Made by a program: the position numbers and the translations under genes
The notes under the pieces: model-generated
Seen by the model: the letters and a program-made list of their open reading frames with translations, nothing else
Told to the model about the DNA's origin: nothing
Databases searched by the model: none
From: Actinomycetes bacterium
GTDB taxonomy: Bacteria; Actinomycetota; Actinomycetes; JAHEKZ01
NCBI GenBank assembly: GCA_027117675.1
Contig: JAJAYM010000123.1
Span: 1-10,149 of the forward strand
Length of the DNA: 10,149 nucleotides
Direction: 5' to 3'
Shown: positions 1 through 7,133 of the stretch, piece by piece
Position numbering within the stretch: position 1 is the stretch's first letter
How the letters are laid out: every line of letters starts with the position of its first letter

Positions 1-965
1 CACCGGATACGCCACACCAGGGACGCTGGTGGGAGATCGTTGAGAAGTACCGCGTCTCGATTCTCTACACCGCTCCGACGGCCATTCGCACGTTCATGAA
101 GTGGGGCGACGACGTCCCCGCGCAGTTCGACATGAGTTCGTTGCGTGTCCTCGGTTCAGTCGGTGAGCCGATCAACCCAGAGGCGTGGATGTGGTACCGG
201 CAGCACATCGGTGCTGATCGCACACCCGTCGTTGATACCTGGTGGCAGACCGAGACCGGCGCCATCATGATTAGCCCGCTGCCCGGCGTCACCGCCTCCA
301 AGCCAGGTTCGGCGATGCGACCGCTGCCCGGCATCGGTGCCGAAGTCGTCGACGACCATGCGCAGGCAGTGCCGGACGGTGCAGGTGGGTATCTGGTGTT
401 GACCGAGCCGTGGCCGAGCATGCTGCGCGGAATCTGGGGTGACCCGCAGCGCTACAAAGACACCTATTGGTCGCGCTATGACGGCTTGTACTTCGCCGGT
501 GACGGCGCGAAAAAGGACGAGGACGGCGACCTCTGGCTGCTCGGCCGAGTCGACGACGTCATGAACGTGTCAGGACACCGCATCTCGACGACCGAAGTGG
601 AGTCGGCGCTGGTGTCGCACCCTTCTGTTGCTGAGGCTGCGGTCGTCGGCGCAACGGACGCAACTACCGGTCAGGGCATCGTCGCGTTCGTCATCGTCCG
701 CGGACACGTCGCCGACGACAAGGCGCACGGCGACGTCCTGGTGCAAGAGCTGCGCCAGCACGTCGCACACGAGATCGGCCCGATCGCAAAACCGCGCCAG
801 ATCATGGTCGTTCCCGAACTACCCAAGACCCGTTCTGGAAAGATCATGCGCCGACTGCTGCGCGACGTCGCCGAGCACCGCGACATGGGTGACGTGACAA
901 CGCTTGCCGACCCGTCGGTGATGCGTCAGATCGAGAGCGAGCTTCCCGGCGCCACCGACAGCTAA
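1..965 (+). CDS. acs: Acetyl-CoA synthetase, C-terminal half (5' truncated by window edge)
   Basis: This ligase makes acetyl-CoA from acetate, ATP and CoA in the cytoplasm through an acetyl-AMP intermediate. The frame is open from base 3 and encodes the last 320 residues, about half of the usual ~650; the start lies left of the window. Visible landmarks in order are YTAPTAIRTFMKWG near the left edge, the adenylate-binding motif DTWWQTETG (234-260), YFAGDGAKKDEDGDLW (from 489), the hinge motif GRVDDVMNVSGHR (543-581) and the C-terminal PKTRSGKIMRRLLRD. The Lys of SGK (840-842) is the catalytic lysine that is acetylated by Pat-type enzymes and deacetylated by sirtuins in other bacteria. The length and WWQTETG distinguish it from general acyl-CoA synthetases. 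The stop is TAA. The 181-bp gap after it separates it from nhaA, so the two are probably independent units. Confidence 0.97.
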   Translation, partial: PDTPHQGRWWEIVEKYRVSILYTAPTAIRTFMKWGDDVPAQFDMSSLRVLGSVGEPINPEAWMWYRQHIGADRTPVVDTWWQTETGAIMISPLPGVTASKPGSAMRPLPGIGAEVVDDHAQAVPDGAGGYLVLTEPWPSMLRGIWGDPQRYKDTYWSRYDGLYFAGDGAKKDEDGDLWLLGRVDDVMNVSGHRISTTEVESALVSHPSVAEAAVVGATDATTGQGIVAFVIVRGHVADDKAHGDVLVQELRQHVAHEIGPIAKPRQIMVVPELPKTRSGKIMRRLLRDVAEHRDMGDVTTLADPSVMRQIESELPGATDS

Positions 966-1146
966 TCGCATCACTCCCCGGTGCGAGACGGCCTTCCTCG
1001 GCTTTGGACGACGAAACCGCTGCCAGAGCACCTACAACGTCTTCCATAGTCGACCGATAGACTGCCTGCGGCGTGCCGGGAAGACGGGTCGGCGACTGAG
1101 ATCTGCATGCCCGCTGATCCGGTCCAGCCGCCCTTCGGAGGTTCAG
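966..1146. other. Intergenic region between acs and nhaA
   Basis: This is the longest gene-free stretch in the window, at 181 bp. A small inverted repeat, TCGCA at 966-970 and TGCGA at 982-986, follows the acs stop directly, but it has only five base pairs and no T-run, so it is a weak terminator candidate. TAGACT at 1058-1063 fits a TANNNT -10 box for nhaA, but no convincing -35 box stands in front of it. The ribosome binding site of nhaA lies at its right end. I see no small ORF with a good start signal here. Confidence 0.4.
1137..1141 (+). promoter_or_regulatory. Shine-Dalgarno GGAGG of nhaA
   Basis: GGAGG ends five bases before the GTG at 1147. It fixes the non-ATG start of nhaA. Confidence 0.8.
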
Positions 1147-2406
1147 GTGTCCACGCCAGCCACACCAACTCCACCCCCTATCCGTCGAGTCCTCTTCGGA
1201 CGCCTCCCCATCGGTGAGCGCGCGTTTGTCACCGACGCGCTGCGGCAGGAAACGGTCGGCGGCGCTCTGTTGCTGGCTGCCGCGGTCGCAGGTATCGCGA
1301 TGGCCAACTCAGCGTGGCGAGACGTCTACGAGAGTCTGAAGGGGTTTGTTGTCGGCCCGGCAGCACTGCACCTTGACTTGTCGCTGGAGACGTGGGCGGC
1401 TGACGGCTTGCTCGCCATCTTCTTCTTCGTCGCTGGACTCGAGCTCAAGCGTGAGCTGGTCGTCGGGACGCTGCGTGAGCGCTCGCAGGCGGTGCTCCCC
1501 GTGGTGGCCGCCGTTGGCGGCATGGTCGTGCCAGCACTGGTATTCACGTTGATCACCCTGGGAGACAGCGCCGCACGCGCTGGGTGGGCGATCCCGATGG
1601 CCACCGACATTGCGTTCGCGCTCGCTGTGCTGGCCGTGGTCGGTTCACACCTGCCACCGGCGCTACGCGCATTTCTCCTGACCTTGGCTGTCGTCGACGA
1701 CCTTGGTGCCATCACCGTCGTCGCGATCTTCTTCACCGACAACCTCAATCTCGTCCCACTGCTGATCGCCGTTGCCCTACTCGTCGGCTACTACCTCCTA
1801 CAACGGGCTCGCATCACGACGCGTTGGGTGTACATCCCGCTTGCACTCGTGATCTGGGCGTTGGTGCACGACTCAGGCGTCCACGCGACTGTTGCCGGTA
1901 TCGCGATGGGACTGCTCACCAGGGTGAAGCCGGACGCCGACGAGGACCACTCACCAGCTGAGCGACTCGAGCACCGCGTCCGACCACTCTCAGCTGGTGT
2001 CGCCGTACCGGTGTTCGCATTCTTTGCTGCGGGGGTCTACCTGGACACCGGCGACCTCGGTAACTGGGCGGCCGAGCCGCTGCTCTACGCGATCATCGGT
2101 GGGCTCGTCGTTGGCAAGCTGGTCGGAGTCTTTGGCGGCGCGTACCTCACCGCCCGGTTCACCAAGGCCGAGCTCGACCCGTCGCTGAACTGGTTGGACA
2201 TGGTGGGGCTCAGCTTGGTTTCGGGGGTCGGCTTCACCGTCAGTCTGCTGATCGCCGAGCTCGCCTTCGACGACCCCTCTGAGCAGCTCGACATCTCCAA
2301 GGCAGGGGTCTTGCTCGGATCGCTCGTCGCCGCGTTCCTGGCCGCCATCATCTTGAAGACACGGGATCGGGCCTATCAGCGAGCCGAGCTGGAGGAGACC
2401 ACGTGA
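1147..2406 (+). CDS. nhaA: Na+/H+ antiporter NhaA
   Basis: This inner-membrane antiporter exchanges cytoplasmic Na+ (or Li+) for external H+, for sodium and pH homeostasis. The 419-residue protein is somewhat longer than E. coli NhaA (388), mainly through an N-terminal hydrophilic tail of about 30 residues, a loop near 258-282 and a charged C-terminus. Hydrophobic segments run through most of it. Key residues match the family: Asp154 in PMATDIAFAL (E. coli Asp133), the ion-binding pair Asp184-Asp185 in VVDDLGAI (Asp163/Asp164), His246 in SGVHATVAG, and Lys324 in GGLVVGKLVG (Lys300). The conserved FFFVAGLELKRE stretch is present at 92-103, and GVGFTVSLLIAELAF near the end. The start is GTG, supported by a GGAGG five bases upstream. 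The next gene begins 82 bp later on the same strand, so cotranscription is possible. All ion-binding residues are intact, so it should be functional. Confidence 0.96.
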   Translation: MSTPATPTPPPIRRVLFGRLPIGERAFVTDALRQETVGGALLLAAAVAGIAMANSAWRDVYESLKGFVVGPAALHLDLSLETWAADGLLAIFFFVAGLELKRELVVGTLRERSQAVLPVVAAVGGMVVPALVFTLITLGDSAARAGWAIPMATDIAFALAVLAVVGSHLPPALRAFLLTLAVVDDLGAITVVAIFFTDNLNLVPLLIAVALLVGYYLLQRARITTRWVYIPLALVIWALVHDSGVHATVAGIAMGLLTRVKPDADEDHSPAERLEHRVRPLSAGVAVPVFAFFAAGVYLDTGDLGNWAAEPLLYAIIGGLVVGKLVGVFGGAYLTARFTKAELDPSLNWLDMVGLSLVSGVGFTVSLLIAELAFDDPSEQLDISKAGVLLGSLVAAFLAAIILKTRDRAYQRAELEETT

Positions 2407-2478
2407 CCCGCTGATCTGACTACCCGGCCACCGACCTGACAAGATCGGGACCGACGCCGAAACCACGGTGCACCCACG

Positions 2479-2484
2479 AGGAGG
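2479..2484 (+). promoter_or_regulatory. Shine-Dalgarno AGGAGG of the holin-like gene
   Basis: AGGAGG, within a longer purine run, ends four bases before the ATG at 2489. It argues against the in-frame GTG at 2468, which lies upstream of this site. Confidence 0.75.
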
Positions 2485-2488
2485 AGCA

Positions 2489-2941
2489 ATGACCGACGAA
2501 CGCCCGAGCCTGGGCACTTTGGTGGCCGGCATTACCTCCGAGCTGAGCGCCCTGGTTCGAGGTGAGATCGAGCTGGCCAAGGCCGAGGTGCGAGAGTCGG
2601 CCAAGTCCGGAGCGGTCGGCGCCATCCTCTTCATCGTTGCCGGCGTCCTGCTGGCCATGGTGTGGCTGCTCGTCACCTGGGCCTGCGTCTACGTCCTGGT
2701 CGAGGTGGCCGACCTACCCACGTGGGCGTCCTTCCTCATCGTCGCCGGGTTCTACCTGCTGGTTGCCATCATCTTCGCAGCGGTCGGTGTGTTCCGGTTC
2801 AAGAAAGCCCGCGGCCCAAAGATGGCCAAAACAGAAGTGCAGCGCACCAAGAAGATCGTCGAGTCGCTGCCACCCAACACGCCGCCGGTGCCGAACAAGT
2901 TGCGCAACCCCAAGCCCGCGAAGGAATCCTCGAAGGCATGA
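2489..2941 (+). CDS. Phage-holin-family (actinobacterial holin III-like) small membrane protein
   Basis: This 150-residue membrane protein has the layout of the Phage_holin_3_6 family: an N-terminal amphipathic, charged helix (roughly residues 6-40, with SELSALVRGEIELAKAEVRE typical of the family), two membrane spans (about 42-71 and 78-103) and a basic, proline-rich cytoplasmic tail (104-150). Despite the family name these proteins are chromosomal in many Actinobacteria, and there is no phage gene nearby. The corresponding position in M. tuberculosis is Rv3669, next to ephE. Its function is not established. The stop overlaps the start of the following hydrolase (ATGA), so the two are very likely translated in a coupled manner. 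A role in organising or tuning the membrane is conceivable but not shown by the sequence. Confidence 0.88.
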   Translation: MTDERPSLGTLVAGITSELSALVRGEIELAKAEVRESAKSGAVGAILFIVAGVLLAMVWLLVTWACVYVLVEVADLPTWASFLIVAGFYLLVAIIFAAVGVFRFKKARGPKMAKTEVQRTKKIVESLPPNTPPVPNKLRNPKPAKESSKA

Positions 2942-3843
2942 GCCGCACGAGCGAGATCACGCTCGACGGCCCTTGGACGCACCGCACCGTCACGGCGCGC
3001 GGCGCCAGATTCCACATTGCCGAGGCCGGCGACGGTCCGCTGGTGCTGCTCCTTCACGGGTTCCCGCAGTTCTGGTGGACGTGGCGTCACCAGCTACCGG
3101 CACTAGCCGAGGCCGGATACCGCGCCGTCGCGATGGACCTGCGTGGGTTCGGCGGCAGCGATCACACTCCGCGTGGTTACGACCTTCCGTCGCTAGCCGG
3201 CGACGTCGCCTCGGTCATTGCGTCGTTGGGAGCCCGGGACGCGGTGGTGGTGGGCCACGACTGGGGCGGACTCGTCGGCTGGACACTGGCGTCCTACGAA
3301 CCCAAGGCAGTTCGACGGCTTGCCGCCGTCTCGGCTCCGCACCCGCTTCGGCTTCGAAGCTCGCTGCTCCGACGCCCTGACCAGACACGCCAGCTCTGGG
3401 CCATGCAGACGCCGTGGCTGCCGGAGCGCACCTGGAGCGGGGCCAGCTCTAGCCGGGTTGACGCCATGCTCCACGCCTGGGCCGCCCCCGGCTGGCCCGA
3501 TCTTCCGACGTCGCTCACCTACCGTCGCGCCTTCGCTCGGGGCAACACCGCCTACTGCGCGGCTGAGTACCACCGTTGGTTCGTTCGGTCGATGGCCCGG
3601 CCCGACGGCGTCCGCTTCCGCCGTCGGCTGCAGACCTCGGTGAGCGCTCCGGTTCTGCAGGTGCACGGCGCAGTCGATGGCTGTTTCCCTCCTCGCTTTG
3701 CCCAGGGCTCAAGCCGCTACGTCGAGGCGCCCTACCGATGGCGGCTGCTCGACGGCGTCGGCCACTTCCCGCACGAGGAAGACCCCGAACAGTTCAACGG
3801 TGAGCTGCTGCACTGGCTGGCCGACCCCGAGCCCGACCGCTAA
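2938..3843 (+). CDS. Alpha/beta-fold hydrolase, epoxide-hydrolase-like (EphE type)
   Basis: This cytoplasmic hydrolase has 301 residues. The HGFP oxyanion motif is at 40-43, followed by WWTWRHQLPALAEAGYRAVAMDLRGFGGSD, typical of soluble epoxide hydrolases and haloalkane dehalogenases. The nucleophile elbow is VGHDWGG (105-111) with Asp108 as nucleophile instead of the serine of esterases, which favours epoxide hydrolysis. Asp247 in VHGAVDGCF is the likely acid and His276 in GVGHF the base. A lid region lies at about 135-225. In the syntenic M. tuberculosis block this place is taken by ephE (Rv3670). The start codon ATG overlaps the TGA of the upstream membrane-protein gene, and that junction decides the start; the frame is open much further upstream but runs through the neighbour. 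The physiological substrate is unknown, and a dehalogenase or ester hydrolase role is not excluded. Confidence 0.9.
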   Translation: MSRTSEITLDGPWTHRTVTARGARFHIAEAGDGPLVLLLHGFPQFWWTWRHQLPALAEAGYRAVAMDLRGFGGSDHTPRGYDLPSLAGDVASVIASLGARDAVVVGHDWGGLVGWTLASYEPKAVRRLAAVSAPHPLRLRSSLLRRPDQTRQLWAMQTPWLPERTWSGASSSRVDAMLHAWAAPGWPDLPTSLTYRRAFARGNTAYCAAEYHRWFVRSMARPDGVRFRRRLQTSVSAPVLQVHGAVDGCFPPRFAQGSSRYVEAPYRWRLLDGVGHFPHEEDPEQFNGELLHWLADPEPDR

Positions 3844-3882
3844 CTGCTCGCCGAGACACACCTGGTGGACGCTCAACCTGAT

Positions 3883-3896
3883 CGAGTGCACACTCG
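3883..3896. terminator. Short hairpin between convergent hydrolase and marP genes
   Basis: CGAGTG (3883-3888) and CACTCG (3891-3896) form a short perfect palindrome in the 77-bp gap between the stops of the two convergent genes. As RNA it could give a five-pair stem with a GCAC loop in either direction. There is no T-run on either side, so calling it a bidirectional terminator rests on position and symmetry only. Confidence 0.3.
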
Positions 3897-3920
3897 GCAT
3901 GAAAGTGTGGTGCGACGGGC

Positions 3921-5099
3921 TCAGGAGCAGGGTCCGGTGCCGACCGGCTGGTCGGACGACAATCCCTCAGCGACAGCAGACGCCACCTGGCGTGCGGTCA
4001 TCGCATAGCCGGTGTCGTCTTGGTCCAGGGACGCCGCGAAGACCACCCCGACGACCTCGCCCTCCTTGTTGACCACCGGGCCACCAGAGTTGCCCGGACG
4101 CACATCGGCGCGCAGCGACAAGACCTCACGAACGACAGTGCCCTCGCCGTAGATGTCTTTGCCCGGCGCCACCAGTTCGTCGCGTATACGCGCGGGAGTT
4201 GCCTCGAGTCCACCGTTCTCGGGGTAGCCGATGACGGCGACGCTGTCTCCGCGCCCCGCAGATTCGGCGAAGGGCAGCGGCCGCACCGACAGCTCAGGCG
4301 CGGCGATCACCGCGAGGTCCATGTCGGGGTCGAAGTAGACGACCTCGCCATCGACGGCGTTGCCATCCTCGGTCACCACCTGAAGACTCCTCACCCCAGC
4401 CACAACATGGGCGTTAGTGAGGACGCGCCCTGGTGCGAACGCGAAGCCCGACCCTTCCAGACCCGAGTCACACGAGGGGGCGTCCCCCAAAACCTTCACG
4501 GTCTGGGCAGCCGCCTGCACCACGGCCTCGTTGCGAAGGATCGCTGAGTCGGGAGCCCCGATCGTCTTGATCGGCTCGGGACCGAGACCTGTGAAGACCG
4601 TCGGGAACCCGGTTTGGTCGTACATCGTCTCGATCTGCCCAGTGACGACGTAAGCCTCAAACGGCATCAGCGTGTCGAATGCGCCGATGACCTGGGACTG
4701 CCGGACGTCGCGGGCCAGCGAACTGGAGTTCCCGGTCGCGTAGATGCCGGCGAGGAACCACACGATGAGCAACATGGTGAACACCGAGAGGGCAGCCCCG
4801 CCGATGTTGTTCAGCTTGACCATCGGGCCCCACGTCACGGCGCCCTGCAGACGGCGTCCGACCATGCCCACCAGCACCTGGCCCAGCGCAGCAAACGCGA
4901 AGACGATGGCCAGCGCCGAGAGAGCCTTGGGTAGGCCGTCTGCCCATGAGTCGACGACCTGCGGTGCCAGCCAGAGACCGACGGCGGCACCGGTCAGAAA
5001 CCCGACCAACGACAGGAGGCCGTAGAGCAGGCCACGGCGCCAGCCGGTAATCGCGAAGATGAGGGCGCCAACCAGCAGCACGATGTCGATGACGCTCAT
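3921..5099 (-). CDS. marP: MarP-family membrane serine protease (CvpA domain plus trypsin-like domain)
   Basis: This 392-residue membrane protein combines an N-terminal CvpA-like region with four membrane spans (about 4-18, 24-46, 58-80 and 98-120) and a C-terminal extracytoplasmic chymotrypsin-fold protease (about 180-385). The catalytic triad is readable: His231 in TNAHVV, Asp261 in DPDMDLAV and Ser338 in RPGNSGGP. Cys210 and Cys391 flank the protease domain and match the Cys214-Cys395 disulfide of M. tuberculosis MarP (Rv3671c). MarP is known there to be needed for acid resistance and intrabacterial pH homeostasis and to process the peptidoglycan hydrolase RipA. It is the last gene of the leftward nth-thioredoxin-Nudix-marP operon, the same order as in mycobacteria. 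The ATG is preceded by a good Shine-Dalgarno in the 50-bp gap after the Nudix gene. Only the fold and the triad are seen here; the substrate is inferred from the homologue. Confidence 0.95.
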   Translation of the reverse strand: MSVIDIVLLVGALIFAITGWRRGLLYGLLSLVGFLTGAAVGLWLAPQVVDSWADGLPKALSALAIVFAFAALGQVLVGMVGRRLQGAVTWGPMVKLNNIGGAALSVFTMLLIVWFLAGIYATGNSSSLARDVRQSQVIGAFDTLMPFEAYVVTGQIETMYDQTGFPTVFTGLGPEPIKTIGAPDSAILRNEAVVQAAAQTVKVLGDAPSCDSGLEGSGFAFAPGRVLTNAHVVAGVRSLQVVTEDGNAVDGEVVYFDPDMDLAVIAAPELSVRPLPFAESAGRGDSVAVIGYPENGGLEATPARIRDELVAPGKDIYGEGTVVREVLSLRADVRPGNSGGPVVNKEGEVVGVVFAASLDQDDTGYAMTARQVASAVAEGLSSDQPVGTGPCS

Positions 5100-5108
5100 G
5101 CGTTGGCT

Positions 5109-5115
5109 CCTCCTT
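5109..5115 (-). promoter_or_regulatory. Shine-Dalgarno AAGGAGG of marP
   Basis: On the minus strand AAGGAGG stands nine bases before the ATG at 5099. It is the strongest ribosome binding site in this operon and lets marP be translated independently of the upstream Nudix gene, to which it is not overlapped. Confidence 0.75.
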
Positions 5116-5149
5116 TTAGGAGATGGTCGGGCTGTAGCTGAAGGAACGG

Positions 5150-5791
5150 CTACGGACGGTCGAGGTCGTCAGGCAGCGGAACCAGCCGCGAGCCAGGGCT
5201 CCACGGCTGTTCCCACCCCCCTAAGTGAATCAGCCGATCGACCAAACCCCCGGTAAAGCCCCACACAAGAAGGCCACGAACTTCGAAAGCTGAGCCGACG
5301 TAGCCACTGGGGTGGTGCACCTGGCAGCGCCTGTCGGGGTCGGCGAGCTCAGCAATCGGGATCCGGTGCACCGAGGCGACCTCGGCCGGGTCCTTGGCAA
5401 ACACCGGTGTCGGACGCGCCCACCAGCCGAGCACCGGCGTCACCGCGAAACCGCTCGGCGGTATGAACAAGTCTGGAAGAACAGCAACGACCTCGACGCC
5501 GCGAGGATCAAGCCCGGTCTCCTCCTCAGCCTCCCGCAGTGCGGTGGCCACCGCGTCGACGTCCGTGGCATCTACCCGACCACCAGGGAAGGCTGGCTGC
5601 CCCGCATGCGAGCGCATGTCATGGGCCCGCTCGATGAGAAGAAGGTCTGGTTCACCGTCCTGCTCTCCAAGCAGCACCAGCACAGCCGACCGATGCGCGG
5701 CATCCGGCGGGGCGGGGAACCTCGTCAGGTCATCGGCCGACACCTCACGAACTGCGGCCACGAGGGGCGCAATCCACTCGGGGGCCGTCAC
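5150..5791 (-). CDS. NudL-type CoA pyrophosphatase (Nudix hydrolase)
   Basis: This 213-residue Nudix hydrolase most likely cleaves CoA or oxidised and acylated CoA to 3',5'-ADP and phosphopantetheine. The CoA-diphosphatase signature LLLIERAHDMRSHAGQPAFPGG (51-71, corresponding to the UPF0035 motif) directly precedes the Nudix box. The box is of the NudL variety: GGRVDATD with Asp77 near the place of the usual first Glu, one residue longer than the canonical spacing, then REAEEETGL at 86-94 with the metal-binding glutamates intact. FVWGFTGG-like LLVWGFTGG near residue 178 is also usual for the group. It starts with GTG, whose bases overlap the TGA of the upstream thioredoxin gene (GTGA), so translation is coupled. 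The syntenic mycobacterial gene is Rv3672c. Family assignment is firm; the physiological substrate is inferred. Confidence 0.93.
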   Translation of the reverse strand: MTAPEWIAPLVAAVREVSADDLTRFPAPPDAAHRSAVLVLLGEQDGEPDLLLIERAHDMRSHAGQPAFPGGRVDATDVDAVATALREAEEETGLDPRGVEVVAVLPDLFIPPSGFAVTPVLGWWARPTPVFAKDPAEVASVHRIPIAELADPDRRCQVHHPSGYVGSAFEVRGLLVWGFTGGLVDRLIHLGGWEQPWSPGSRLVPLPDDLDRP

Positions 5792-6405
5792 GGCAGGTCG
5801 ACCCTCAAGTGCGTCGAAACCAGCTCTCGCATTTCCTCGTACGAGGCGAACGCGCCCGGCAGCACGAAAACGACTTCACCCTCCCTCGACACGAAGAGCG
5901 TGGTCGGTTTCGTGATGACCCGGATCTCGCGCCCGAACTCATTCGCAGGGTCGAACACTGACGGGAAGGTGACGTCGAGTTCGGCGAGCAGGGCAGCGGC
6001 CGCAGGCGCCTGGTCTTCAGCATCGACGCCAAGGACGTCCACCTTGCCGGTGTCGTGTGCCTGTTGGAGCCACGGCATCTCATCGCGGCAAGGGCCGCAC
6101 CAACTGGCCCAGACGTTCACCAGGCGCGGGCGTCCGGTAAGGCCAGCCAACTGCACCGCATCGCCCTGACCGAGGCAGGGAAGCTCTAACTCAGGCAGGC
6201 CGTCCCCGCGATCGACCGGATCGCCCGACTGCGGACATGGCTCGATCGAAGCGACGGACCCAGCTCCATCGCTAGGCAGCGGTGCCGAGTCACTGCTGCT
6301 CGGCTCGACGCGTTCACCGGCTCCTTCATCGGCCGTGCAACTGGTCATGACCATGGCGGCCAGAACACCCACCACCAATACACGCACCACCCGGCGACGC
6401 CTCAT
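5788..6405 (-). CDS. TlpA/ResA-like thioredoxin-fold lipoprotein
   Basis: This is an exported, probably membrane-anchored thiol-disulfide oxidoreductase of 205 residues. The N-terminus has MRRRR, a hydrophobic stretch and VMTSC with the probable lipidated Cys23. The lipobox is somewhat loose because Met replaces the usual Leu at -3. After a Ser/Pro/acid-rich linker (24-65) comes a thioredoxin/AhpC-TSA domain with WASWCGPC (active cysteines 103 and 106) and the cis-proline Pro167 in TKPTT. Two further cysteines, 57 (EPCPQ) and 77 (LPCLG), lie before the domain and may form a structural disulfide. I chose the ATG at 6405 over the TTG three bases upstream because the AAGGA at 6416-6412 then sits six bases away. 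The start overlaps the nth stop by one base (TGATG). It corresponds to Rv3673c. Partners could include cytochrome c maturation proteins or MarP next door; neither is shown. Confidence 0.93.
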   Translation of the reverse strand: MRRRRVVRVLVVGVLAAMVMTSCTADEGAGERVEPSSSDSAPLPSDGAGSVASIEPCPQSGDPVDRGDGLPELELPCLGQGDAVQLAGLTGRPRLVNVWASWCGPCRDEMPWLQQAHDTGKVDVLGVDAEDQAPAAAALLAELDVTFPSVFDPANEFGREIRVITKPTTLFVSREGEVVFVLPGAFASYEEMRELVSTHLRVDLP

Positions 6406-7133
6406 CAACTGTCCTTGACGAGCGTGGCGGCCACCACCGGATCAGTCGGCCCTTCGCCATACGCGGGGCAAAATGCAGCAACGGGGCACGCCCCGCAGGC
6501 CGGCTTGCGCGCGTGGCATCGACGCCGCCCGTGCCAGATCAACCGGTGCGAGAGCAGCGTCCAGTCTTTGCGAGGGAAGAGTGCTCCGACCTCGGCTTCG
6601 ACTTTTTCGGGGTCGGTCTGCTCGGTCCACCCGAACCGGCGCGCCAATCGTCCGAAGTGCGTGTCGACAGTGATGCCTGGGACGTCGAAGGCGTTGCCGA
6701 GGACGACGTTGGCGGTCTTGCGCCCGACACCCGGCAGGGTGACGAGGTCCTTCAAGCGTCCGGGTACCTCACCGTCGAATCGGTCGCAGAGCTGTTGGCC
6801 GAGGGTGATGATCGAGTTGGTCTTGGCTCGGAAGAAGCCAGTGGATCGGATCATCTCTTCGAGCTCGACGCGATCAGCTGATGCGTACCCGGCCGCGTCT
6901 GGGTACCGCGCGAACAGCGTGGGAGTGACCATGTTGACACGCTTATCTGTGCACTGGGCCGACAAGATCGTCGCCACCAACAACTCCAGTGGCGTCGTGA
7001 AGTCGAGTTCGCAGTGCGCATCGGGATAAAGGTCGCCCAGCTCTCTGTTGATCTTGCGCGCACGCCGGACCCGTCCCGTTGGCGTCTCAGCGGCCCAACG
7101 GGCAGCAGAGCGGCGGATTCGCGCGGTTGTCAC
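6405..7133 (-). CDS. nth: Endonuclease III, DNA glycosylase/AP lyase
   Basis: This base-excision-repair enzyme removes oxidised pyrimidines and nicks at abasic sites. The 242-residue protein shows the helix-hairpin-helix LPGVGRKTANVVL (133-145) with catalytic Lys139, the catalytic Asp157 in VDTHFGR, and the [4Fe-4S] ligands in the exact spacing C-X6-C-X2-C-X5-C at Cys206, 213, 216 and 222. LLVATILSAQCTDKRVN at 51-67 is also characteristic. It is about 30 residues longer than E. coli Nth, with an Arg-rich N-terminus as in many actinobacterial forms. The GTG start at 7133 has only a poor Shine-Dalgarno, so the exact start is uncertain and may lie slightly downstream. It is the first gene of a leftward four-gene operon and diverges from the RsiG-like gene; the shared 119-bp gap should hold both promoters. 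The syntenic gene is Rv3674c. Confidence 0.96.
   Translation of the reverse strand: MTTARIRRSAARWAAETPTGRVRRARKINRELGDLYPDAHCELDFTTPLELLVATILSAQCTDKRVNMVTPTLFARYPDAAGYASADRVELEEMIRSTGFFRAKTNSIITLGQQLCDRFDGEVPGRLKDLVTLPGVGRKTANVVLGNAFDVPGITVDTHFGRLARRFGWTEQTDPEKVEAEVGALFPRKDWTLLSHRLIWHGRRRCHARKPACGACPVAAFCPAYGEGPTDPVVAATLVKDS
6412..6416 (-). promoter_or_regulatory. Shine-Dalgarno AAGGA of the thioredoxin gene, inside nth
   Basis: AAGGA on the minus strand lies within the last codons of nth, six bases before the ATG at 6405 and three before the alternative TTG at 6408. The spacing favours ATG. Confidence 0.6.

Noticed and set aside
1003..1063. Sigma-70-type promoter for nhaA (TTGGAC at 1004-1009 region with TAGACT at 1058-1063)
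   Set aside because: The spacing between the two boxes is far too long and no other -35 box pairs with TAGACT, so no promoter was called.
1990..2676. Minus-strand open frame of 228 codons antisense to nhaA and the holin-like gene
   Set aside because: It is the shadow of two well-supported plus-strand genes, spans their junction and resembles no family.
2662..2937. Upstream extension of the epoxide-hydrolase-like gene
   Set aside because: The extension lies wholly inside the holin-like gene in another frame; homology begins after the ATGA junction at 2938.
2489..2941. Prophage remnant suggested by the holin-family protein
   Set aside because: No other phage gene, integrase or attachment repeat is present, and this family is a normal chromosomal gene beside the hydrolase in Actinobacteria.
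5312..6169. Plus-strand open frame of 285 codons across the Nudix and thioredoxin genes
   Set aside because: It is antisense to two genes with complete catalytic motifs and crosses their overlap; the composition is that of a high-GC shadow frame.
6406..6408. TTG as the start of the thioredoxin lipoprotein
   Set aside because: The ATG directly following has better spacing from AAGGA and forms the usual TGATG junction.
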